From: CAZADH01 sp964483805
Lineage (GTDB): Bacteria; Muiribacteriota; Ozemobacteria; Ozemobacterales; Ozemobacteraceae
Reading direction: 5' to 3'
Assembly: GCA_964483805.1 (NCBI GenBank)
Contig: CAZADH010000310.1
Span: 1 to 7,012, forward strand
Length of the DNA: 7,012 nt
The position numbers and the translations under genes are program-made. Shown here one piece after another: positions 1-5,852 of this stretch (within the stretch, counting starts at the first letter, position 1; every line of letters starts with the position of its first letter). The notes below the pieces were generated by a model. The model was not told where the DNA came from. It saw nothing but the letters and a program-made list of their open reading frames with translations, and made no database searches.

Positions 1-112
1 GTTGGCACTGCATCAAGATTCCCAAGCCACGCGGATTAATGATGCACCGGCCCTGCGTGAGTGGTATTCGCCCGTTGTGGTTGGGGTCGCGATTGTCGTA
101 TCGTTTGTGTGA
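1..112 (+). CDS. C-terminal end of an unidentified protein with a hydrophobic tail (partial)
   Basis: An open frame beginning at base 2 runs without a stop to TGA at 110-112 and gives 36 residues, so the start lies left of the window. The first half is polar (ALHQDSQATRINDAPALREW). The last half is strongly hydrophobic (YSPVVVGVAIVVSFV), like a terminal transmembrane helix that ends at or near the C-terminus. The composition looks like real protein, whereas the overlapping frame from 39 is rich in Arg, His and Trp, like an out-of-frame reading. A polytopic membrane protein such as a transporter, or a tail-anchored protein, would both fit. The fragment is too short to name a family. It lies in the same direction as the DUF3160 gene, 134 bases upstream of that gene's start. 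Confidence 0.5.
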   Translation, partial: LALHQDSQATRINDAPALREWYSPVVVGVAIVVSFV

Positions 113-210
113 CTTCACCGTGGCCCGGCGATCGTGCGGGGGTGACCTCCTGGTGGCCCGCGAGTGGCACCGTCACCGGCACTATCTGGGACGATACCTG
201 TGGCATGAAT

Positions 211-227
211 TCGGCTTTCGCAGCCGA
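211..227 (+). other. Perfect 6-bp stem-loop in the leader of the DUF3160 gene
   Basis: TCGGCT (211-216) and AGCCGA (222-227) are perfect reverse complements around a 5-base loop, TTCGC. The hairpin ends 6 bases before the Shine-Dalgarno AAGGAGG of the next gene. It is not followed by a T-run, so it does not look like an intrinsic terminator. A role in mRNA stability or in controlling access to the ribosome site is possible but is inference. A 6-bp stem can also arise by chance in GC-rich DNA. Confidence 0.35.
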
Positions 228-233
228 GACTTG

Positions 234-240
234 AAGGAGG
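234..240 (+). promoter_or_regulatory. Strong ribosome binding site that fixes the DUF3160 gene start
   Basis: AAGGAGG is a near-perfect match to the anti-Shine-Dalgarno sequence. It lies 6 bases before ATG at 247, which is good spacing. An in-frame TTG at 241 directly touches the motif and so cannot be its start. This supports 247 as the true start and removes two residues from the longest open frame. Confidence 0.85.
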
Positions 241-246
241 TTGGCG

Positions 247-3200
247 ATGGCAGTGCAGTTGCAGCGCCCGATGACGATCTCTTGGGTTGCTGGGCGGGTT
301 TGGCTGTGCACCCTGGTGACCATCCTGATGCTGGTGGCGGCAACACCGCTGGTCGCCGCGACTGACCCGACTCTGGCCCATTCGCCGACGCCGATCGTCG
401 ATCCGGTGTTCTCGGCCGACTCGGCGCGACTCGCTTTCATCACCGGCGAGAGCAGCCAACAGGAACTGCGCGTCATCGATCTGGCCTCGAATACAGGGCG
501 CACGGTGGTCGAGGGCAAGAGTCGCAAGAGTTCGCCATCATTCAGTCAAGATGGTAATACATTGTATTACTGCGACAATGCGGCCGGCAGCTTCGACATC
601 ATGGCGGTTGACCTGCGTGACGGCAAGATTCGCACGGTTCTGCGCACCCCCGACGACGAATTCCAGGTCGTCTGTGCGCCGAATCTTTTTCATGCCGGCG
701 ACTCTCGCGATGTCCAGCCGTATGAAAAGCTCTATTTTCTGCAGGGAAGGTCGGGCCGGGGCAGCATCGGGGCGATGCGGGCCGACGGCAGCCACGTCGA
801 GTCACTGCTCGCTGGCGAGTTTTCGGCTTTCAGCCTCGGCGGTGACCTGGCCCAGATCCTCGTGGCCGGCGATCGTGGCCTGGGGTTCGTCGGTCATGTC
901 GAGGTTTCAGCGTTTGCCTCGAAGTCGGCGACCGGTCAGATGTTCTTTCTCGTCGGGCCGATGGCGGCACCGATCTGGGCATCCGGCACGGCGGGGCTGA
1001 CCGCCCCGGTGTTTGCCGCCAATCGGGTGCATGTCTTGTGCCGTCAAGGCGATGCCATGGTGGCGTACGACTCCTGGCAAGGCACGTGCAAAAAGGTGCT
1101 GGACGACTGGAACACGCGCGTTGCCGTGTCGCCCGACGGCCGCTACTGGGCAGTCGTCGACCATACCATGGGTGAAGGTTACCTGTTGCGGCGGATGCCG
1201 GTACCCGATGCGCTGTATGGCGCGGTCAACCTCTATCGCTTCGGCTTCGACCGCGGGATGGCCTGCGTGCGTTCGTTGTTGGGCTCCGCTCGCGAGCGGT
1301 TGCTGCTCAACAGCTTCGTCGTGGTGCCCGACGCGATCTCACAATTCTTCAGCCTCTACGAGGTCAACCGCTACAATTATCTCGACTCGTACGTTACGGC
1401 CGACGCGGTCTACCATCTGTTCCATCTGTATTATGATTGCATTCTCGAGGAGCTCGAACAGAGCCGTTTCCGCGAGCAGATCGTGCGGGCGTCGGCGGCG
1501 ATGGCGGCAGTCGCGGCCGCACAAGCCGAGCGGGCCCGCGATGTCGAAGCGCAAACCATTTACCGCCGCGTCTGCGCGCTCTTCACCCTGGCCGTGGCGC
1601 TCGAACAACCGGATGCCGCCGCGGCTCGGCAAACCGTGGCCAGCGCACCGGCGGCGGTTCGCTCGCTGGTCGAGCCGGATCTGGCCGCGGTGTATGCCGC
1701 CGGGGGCCGTGCGAAGAGTGCAATACTCGATAAAGACGTCGATTTTTCACAGTTTAAACCGCGCGGTCACTATGAGGCGACGCCCAAGCTGGCCTCGTAT
1801 TTCCGCATCATGATGCTCTTTGCGCAGATGCCGCTGTCCGTCTGTGCGGCGAACGATGCGGGCAAGCCGTCCGCCGACCTGGCGACCATTCTGGCCCTGT
1901 TCGATGTCGGCACCCAGGCCAAACTCGGGACCAAATCAGTGTTGTCGGCGTTGCCGGCGATCATGGAACCGCTCAACTTCCTGGTGGGCGAGAGTGAAGA
2001 CGTCGGTCTGGCGCAGCTCGACGCCCTGCTCGCCGGCAAAGTGTCGATCGCTCATCCCGATGACGTTGTCTCGGTCGCAAAGCGGCAAGAAGCGATGGCG
2101 GCACTGCTCCGGCATCCCGCGCCGAAAATCCGCCCGCAGAGCGGCTTGCAGGTCCTGTTCATGCCGCAGCGTTTCACGCTCGACAGCTACGCCCTGCAGC
2201 GGTTGGTGTTCCGCCAGGTCGGCACGCCTGAGAAACCCCGACTGTTGCCGCGCCTGCTCGATGTCATGGCCGTGCTTGGGTCGGCCCGCGCCGAACGGAT
2301 CCTGCTCGACGATTACCGTGACCGCCAGTTTGCCGGTTATGAAGCGGCACTGCAGGCGGTGAAGCGCGAGTTTGCCGCGATCACCGAGGACGCCTGGTTG
2401 GCCAATCTGTATCGTGGTTGGCTGCGCTCGTTCACCGATCTGCTCGACAACGGCGGCGTGGGCCGCGAACCGTTCACCCGCAGCGAAGCCTGGACCGATC
2501 GTCTGCTGGTAACGGCTCTGGGCAGCTTGACCACCTTGCGTCATGACACCATGCTCTACAACAAGATGGGCGCGGCCGAGGCCGGCGAGGGGGGCGACGA
2601 ATACCTGCTCGCAGCCCCGCCCGATGTCTACGTTGATCCGTATCCCGGCTTGTACAGCCGCCTGCGGCGACTCACCCTCGAGCTGTACGCGCGCATGGTC
2701 AGTCAGGGTTACCTGCCGACCACCGAAACCCTGACCGCCTCTGAAGAGAGTTACGACAAGATCCTCAATCTCAATGCCAAGGGGTTGACCCTGCGCCTGA
2801 TCCGTCTGCTCGAACTGCTCGAAACCGTGGCGCGCAAACAGCGCAGCGGCAAAGCCCTGGTTGCGGCCGAGGCCGAAGAACTGCGCAGTTTCGGGGCCAC
2901 CCTCGAACACCTGACCATTGCGTTCATGCGGCCCGACGCGGAGCACTACAACATCGTCAACGAAGAGGTATCACTGGTTGCCGACGTGTTCACCGGTGAT
3001 GCTGTCTGCCTCGAAGCGGCGATCGGCCGCGTTTTCAACCTGTGGGTTCTTCACGATCGCGGGGCGGGCACGCGTCTCTACCGGGGTGGTGTCTTCTCAT
3101 ACTATGAGTTCGCCCAGCCGCTCGCGGAGCGCTTGACCGACAAGGCGTGGCGCGACATGATCGCGGCCAACCGTCTGCCGCCATTGGCTCCCTGGATGCG

Positions 3201-3279
3201 CTCGCACATCGTCGGCGATCCGCTCCCGATCAAACCAATGCCGAGCGACGACGAAGCCGACGACAAAAATACAAAGTAA
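247..3279 (+). CDS. Exported DUF3160 protein with N-terminal beta-propeller-like region
   Basis: The protein has 1010 residues from ATG 247, chosen by the ribosome site just upstream. Residues 1-38 form a signal peptide: a positive N-region, the hydrophobic stretch LVTILMLVAATPLVAA, and a likely cleavage after VAA before TD. There is no lipobox cysteine, so it is probably periplasmic or surface-exposed rather than a lipoprotein. Residues about 48-315 carry TolB/WD40-like blades, seen as repeated PxFSxDxxxLxF-type elements (PVFSADSARLAF, PSFSQDGNTLYY, VAVSPDGRYWAV) and ExRVIDL/DIMAVDL strands. From about residue 345 to the end it resembles DUF3160. Key parts are the VTADAVYHLFHLYYD segment near 383-397, the VDPYPGLYSRLRRL segment, and the terminal GGVFSYYEF and RLTDKAWRDM motifs. 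The function of DUF3160 is not established and I see no catalytic signature. The gene appears intact. It converges on the minus-strand cluster with a 13-base gap. Confidence 0.9.
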   Translation: MAVQLQRPMTISWVAGRVWLCTLVTILMLVAATPLVAATDPTLAHSPTPIVDPVFSADSARLAFITGESSQQELRVIDLASNTGRTVVEGKSRKSSPSFSQDGNTLYYCDNAAGSFDIMAVDLRDGKIRTVLRTPDDEFQVVCAPNLFHAGDSRDVQPYEKLYFLQGRSGRGSIGAMRADGSHVESLLAGEFSAFSLGGDLAQILVAGDRGLGFVGHVEVSAFASKSATGQMFFLVGPMAAPIWASGTAGLTAPVFAANRVHVLCRQGDAMVAYDSWQGTCKKVLDDWNTRVAVSPDGRYWAVVDHTMGEGYLLRRMPVPDALYGAVNLYRFGFDRGMACVRSLLGSARERLLLNSFVVVPDAISQFFSLYEVNRYNYLDSYVTADAVYHLFHLYYDCILEELEQSRFREQIVRASAAMAAVAAAQAERARDVEAQTIYRRVCALFTLAVALEQPDAAAARQTVASAPAAVRSLVEPDLAAVYAAGGRAKSAILDKDVDFSQFKPRGHYEATPKLASYFRIMMLFAQMPLSVCAANDAGKPSADLATILALFDVGTQAKLGTKSVLSALPAIMEPLNFLVGESEDVGLAQLDALLAGKVSIAHPDDVVSVAKRQEAMAALLRHPAPKIRPQSGLQVLFMPQRFTLDSYALQRLVFRQVGTPEKPRLLPRLLDVMAVLGSARAERILLDDYRDRQFAGYEAALQAVKREFAAITEDAWLANLYRGWLRSFTDLLDNGGVGREPFTRSEAWTDRLLVTALGSLTTLRHDTMLYNKMGAAEAGEGGDEYLLAAPPDVYVDPYPGLYSRLRRLTLELYARMVSQGYLPTTETLTASEESYDKILNLNAKGLTLRLIRLLELLETVARKQRSGKALVAAEAEELRSFGATLEHLTIAFMRPDAEHYNIVNEEVSLVADVFTGDAVCLEAAIGRVFNLWVLHDRGAGTRLYRGGVFSYYEFAQPLAERLTDKAWRDMIAANRLPPLAPWMRSHIVGDPLPIKPMPSDDEADDKNTK

Positions 3280-3292
3280 ATACAGGATATTC

Positions 3293-3667
3293 TCAGAACT
3301 TGAGTGCCTGGTAGCGTTGGCGCAGCTCGAGCAGGAGCTCGCGTTTGCAAGCCGCGCATAGGTAGAAGGCGAACTTCTGCCATACGGCGTCTTGCAGTTC
3401 CTCGGCCGACCGGTTGGCCAGTTGGGCGAGAAGTTCCGCCAACTCCCGCTCCGGATCCTCGTTGGTGTCCTCGAGTTCGAGCCGGCGTTCGTCGGAACTC
3501 AGCGTGGCCGCCAGTTCGACGGCAATGGCGTAGCGTGTGGCCTGGGCCGCGAACGGCTTGCGGCAACCGTGGCAGACGGTACCGAAGGGGTGGGTGTCGA
3601 CGTCGGCCGGGTCTGAGGCGGATGCGTTGGGGTCGGGGTTTGCGGGGCGGACGCGGGACCGGGTCAC
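3293..3667 (-). CDS. Small putative zinc-binding protein with two CxxC motifs
   Basis: The protein has 124 residues. Two cysteine pairs, C32-H-G-C35 and C104-A-A-C107, lie about 70 residues apart and could together hold one zinc ion as in zinc-ribbon folds. Between them is a charged, probably helical stretch rich in Glu and Leu (about 55-100). The first 27 residues are rich in Pro, Asp and Ala and are probably disordered. There is no signal peptide or membrane segment, so it is likely cytosolic. The start is GTG at 3667; no in-frame ATG exists. This GTG overlaps the TGA of the HEAT-repeat gene by 4 bases (GTGA), and no clear Shine-Dalgarno precedes it, so translation is probably coupled to the gene before it. 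I do not recognise a named family. Nucleic-acid or protein binding is possible but unproven. Confidence 0.8.
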   Translation of the reverse strand: MTRSRVRPANPDPNASASDPADVDTHPFGTVCHGCRKPFAAQATRYAIAVELAATLSSDERRLELEDTNEDPERELAELLAQLANRSAEELQDAVWQKFAFYLCAACKRELLLELRQRYQALKF

Positions 3668-4977
3668 GCCACGTTCTGGCGACGCGACAGCCGCAACGCG
3701 GCCTGGCGAACCATTTCGTTGTCATCTTTCAGGCAAGGTTCGACGAGGCGGGCATGGTTCGGCAAAGGCAGCTTGCCCAGCGCTTCGACGGCGTTGAGGC
3801 GGATGAACCACTCCGGATCGGCCAGGTAGGGCGCCAGCACGTTGGCGGCATCGGCGAGGCCCAGTTCTCCCAGGGCTTCGACGGCAAAGAAGAGCAGGTC
3901 GCGATCGCCCAGTTGCCGGGTGAGTACCGGGATCACCTCAGGCCGGGGAATACCGCCGAGTGCCTGGATCAACCCCACCCGAGCCTGGCGGTTCGGGGTG
4001 TTGATGAACGCCAGAACCCGCGGCAGATCGAGATGGCCGACTTTCGACAGAGCCTCGCGAACCGCCGCCCGCACCTGGGGGGAGGCGTCGAGCATTCCCT
4101 GCAGCAAGACCGGCACCGCCTCGGCCACCTTGCACTGCCCCAACGCTTCGGCCGTGCGCTTGCGGCTGAACCAATCGTTGCTCGGTACCATCTGCTCGGC
4201 GAGAAGTTTAACTGCCTCGGCCGTGCCGATCTCGCCCAGACCGGCAATGGCGAACAACCCCAGGCCCCGGCGTTCGTGCGTCAGCGCCTGTGCATACAAC
4301 GGCAATGCTTCCGGCACATGTGAGGCCGCGAGGAACTTGAGGATCCAGGCCTTGCGGGACATGGTCAGCGACGAGTATCGTTGCATGAGTTCGGGAATCA
4401 GATCGCCTGCGAGTGGTATGATTGCCCGCATGGCGGCCGAGACCATCGCCCAGGTCGGGGCGGCAAGAAAGTGCTCGAGCAGGGCGCGACGACACTCGTC
4501 GGTGTTGATACCGACCAGGGCTTTCAACGATGCCGTCACCCGCACCTTGGATGTCGTCTGCAGCCCGTGAACGAGATACGGCACCGCCGTCCGTTCGCCG
4601 ATTTCGCCCAGAATCGTGGCTGCCCAGTAGAATCGATGGTCGTTGCCGTCGTGCAACAACGGTACGAGCACCGGGGCGGCTCGTTCGTGCAGGACAGCCT
4701 TGAACAGATCGGCTACATGCCGCTTGAACTCCCAACGATCGGAGTCGAACACCGCGATCATCTCGGGCAGACAACGGTCGGGGTTGTCGCGCAGGCACGG
4801 ACCGAGTTTGTCGATCAGTTGCTGACCGTCGAGTTCGAGGGCGTCCCACAACGCTTTGCGGAACTCCTCGGCACCGGCATTCGGCCCCAGGGACCCCTGG
4901 CAAGCCGGGGAGCTGGGGGATAGGGTCATGGGTTGGGTTTCGCCGGTGTGGCGGTCGGCGCCGGTCTTCTTGCTCAC
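3664..4977 (-). CDS. HEAT-repeat protein (PBS-lyase-type HEAT repeats)
   Basis: The protein has 437 residues from GTG 4977. After a low-complexity N-terminus of about 35 residues, almost the whole chain is helical pairs of about 30 residues with the HEAT pattern. Examples are AAPVLVPLLHDGN then FYWAATILGEIGERTAVPYL (100-136), LGLFAIAGLGEIGTAEAVKLL (239-259), VRAAVREALSKVG (302-314), LLFFAVEALGELGLADAANVL (361-381) and FIRLNAVEALGKL (391-403). Such repeats form curved solenoids that bind other proteins. No catalytic residues or export signal are visible, so a cytosolic scaffold role is the likely reading. The start is uncertain: ATG 4929 (codon 17) is also possible, and neither site has a good Shine-Dalgarno. 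The gene begins 31 bases after the DUF6941-like gene, or 79 with the ATG start, and overlaps the CxxC gene by 4 bases. Phycobilin lyase activity is not implied by the repeat type. Confidence 0.9.
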   Translation of the reverse strand: MSKKTGADRHTGETQPMTLSPSSPACQGSLGPNAGAEEFRKALWDALELDGQQLIDKLGPCLRDNPDRCLPEMIAVFDSDRWEFKRHVADLFKAVLHERAAPVLVPLLHDGNDHRFYWAATILGEIGERTAVPYLVHGLQTTSKVRVTASLKALVGINTDECRRALLEHFLAAPTWAMVSAAMRAIIPLAGDLIPELMQRYSSLTMSRKAWILKFLAASHVPEALPLYAQALTHERRGLGLFAIAGLGEIGTAEAVKLLAEQMVPSNDWFSRKRTAEALGQCKVAEAVPVLLQGMLDASPQVRAAVREALSKVGHLDLPRVLAFINTPNRQARVGLIQALGGIPRPEVIPVLTRQLGDRDLLFFAVEALGELGLADAANVLAPYLADPEWFIRLNAVEALGKLPLPNHARLVEPCLKDDNEMVRQAALRLSRRQNVA

Positions 4978-5008
4978 GGGTGCTGGGCCTGCGGCTGCGC
5001 TGGCAAGG

Positions 5009-5443
5009 TCAGTTGATCAGCGTGGCGTTGGCGCCGGGAGCCGCCGCACCGGGTTGCTGCTGGAACTTTTCGATGATGAGGGTTTCCTCGCCGATGACCT
5101 TGTCGTGGGCGAGAAACCGGAACACCGTCGGGCCGGCCTTGGGAAACTGAAACCCGTTGAGGACGATCATCGAGCGGGCGACGATACCCTGTTGCCCTTT
5201 GAGAATAGCGCCCGGTTTGATCGGATGCGGTTCGTTGCTCTCGGGGAAGATGATGTTGAGCTGAATCGGGATCTCACCGCTGATGTCTTCCCATTCGACG
5301 AACAAGCAGAACTTGGGGAAAAACACCGGAAACTCCTGCACGTAGAGGCGATTTCCCAGGACGCCCATCAGACTCACGCGACCACCGAGTTCGTTTCGGA
5401 TGTCCTCGCAGAACAGCACGCAGCGGTATTTGAGCGGTTTCAT
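5009..5443 (-). CDS. DUF6941-like protein of unknown function
   Basis: The protein has 144 residues from ATG 5443. The N-terminal pattern CVLFCEDIRNELGGRVSLMG (residues 8-27) is typical of small proteins annotated as DUF6941: a 'cedvR-e-gkvsliGv' opening followed by alternating beta strands (FCLFVEW, IQLNIIF, GIVARSMIVLNGF, TVFRFLAHDKVIGEETLII). The fold is probably a single all-beta domain ending near residue 128. A short, probably flexible tail rich in Gln, Pro and Ala follows. There is no signal peptide or membrane helix. The ATG overlaps the TGA of the DUF4911-like gene by 4 bases (ATGA), and a GGAGG lies at 5456-5460, about 12 bases upstream, which is longer than ideal spacing. No biochemical role is known to me. 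The family call is from memory of the motif. Confidence 0.82.
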   Translation of the reverse strand: MKPLKYRCVLFCEDIRNELGGRVSLMGVLGNRLYVQEFPVFFPKFCLFVEWEDISGEIPIQLNIIFPESNEPHPIKPGAILKGQQGIVARSMIVLNGFQFPKAGPTVFRFLAHDKVIGEETLIIEKFQQQPGAAAPGANATLIN

Positions 5444-5805
5444 CGTGGCGTGTCGCCTCCCTCGGTGGTGTCGGTTGCAGAGCGGCCGGCAATACTGCCC
5501 GGCATCAAGGGAACCAGCGGAATCTGGGTGCCCAGGGTTGTCAATACCATGTCAAGATCCGAGGTCAGATTGGTCGCGCACAACAGACGACACACCTGAC
5601 CGTCGCCTCGAGGCAGCGGATCGGGAACGTCGCGCAGGGTCGTGATCGAGGCCAACCCCTCGTAGGCTTCGAGGATCGCCTGCACGAAAGCCAGTTCGCG
5701 GGTCGGCACGCGCAGCCAACGCTCGCTTTCGGCGGCCGAAGCCTGATCGGGCACGGGCGATCGTGCAACAACGCGGTCCTGTTTCATGATCAGTAAGGAT
5801 TGCAC
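5440..5805 (-). CDS. DUF4911-like small protein
   Basis: The longest frame has 121 residues from GTG 5805. ATG 5787 (codon 7, MKQDRVVARS) is an equally plausible start giving 115 residues, and neither has a recognisable Shine-Dalgarno. Residues about 28-98 resemble DUF4911: ERWLRVPTRELAFVQAILEA, then YEGLASITTLRD, a loop, CRLLCATNLTSDLDMVLTTL and IPLVPL. This is an alpha/beta pattern in which a helix contacts an 'EayeGla' motif. The last 20 residues are Ser/Thr/Gly-rich and probably disordered. It is likely cytosolic. In the cluster it follows the cyclase gene after 45-63 bases and overlaps the DUF6941-like gene by 4 bases, so these two small genes are probably translated together. The molecular function is unknown, and the family assignment is tentative. 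Confidence 0.75.
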   Translation of the reverse strand: MQSLLIMKQDRVVARSPVPDQASAAESERWLRVPTRELAFVQAILEAYEGLASITTLRDVPDPLPRGDGQVCRLLCATNLTSDLDMVLTTLGTQIPLVPLMPGSIAGRSATDTTEGGDTPR

Positions 5806-5829
5806 ATCTGGTCGTGGTTTTCAACCCTG

Positions 5830-5852
5830 GAGTGCCCCGATGCCCGGCACTC
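5830..5852. repeat. 7-bp inverted repeat between the cyclase and DUF4911-like genes
   Basis: GAGTGCC (5830-5836) and GGCACTC (5846-5852) pair perfectly around a 9-base loop. On the minus-strand transcript the stem begins inside the cyclase TGA (5853-5851) and lies in the gap before the next gene. A second, tiny 4-bp stem (GGTT/AACC, 5816-5826) follows. There is no U-run after either, so a full intrinsic terminator is not supported. It could be an mRNA processing or stability element, a partial attenuator, or an operator. That role is inference. Confidence 0.45.

Noticed and set aside
141..177. GGTGAC/GTCACC inverted repeat in the DUF3160 leader
   Set aside because: The arms are only 6 bp with a 25-base spacer, and pairs like this are common by chance in GC-rich DNA.
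165..181. Possible sigma-54 promoter (TGGCAC ... GGCA)
   Set aside because: The -24 half fits TGGCAC, but the -12 half lacks the required GC at the right spacing, so it is not supported.
39..365. Plus-strand frame of 108 codons overlapping the DUF3160 start
   Set aside because: It is Arg/His/Trp-rich, runs through the strong ribosome site and signal peptide of the real gene, and competes with a more protein-like frame at 2-112.
1936..2946. Minus-strand open frame of 336 codons inside the DUF3160 gene
   Set aside because: It is antisense to a well-supported domain, its Gly/Gln/His-rich composition is typical of a shadow frame in GC-rich DNA, and it matches no family I recognise.
3292..3304. 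CTCA/TGAG mini-stem at the convergent junction as a terminator
   Set aside because: There are four pairs, or five with a G-U, it is AT-rich, it lies over a stop codon, and it has no T-run.
3304..4323. Plus-strand open frame of 339 codons across the CxxC and HEAT genes
   Set aside because: It is antisense to clear HEAT repeats and a compact operon junction. Its composition is Arg/Gly/Gln-rich, with no domain pattern.
5787..5822. Promoter before the DUF4911-like gene (TTGAAA as -35 on the minus strand)
   Set aside because: No acceptable -10 box lies at 16-18 bases; the best hexamers (AATCCT, ATCCTT) are poor matches.
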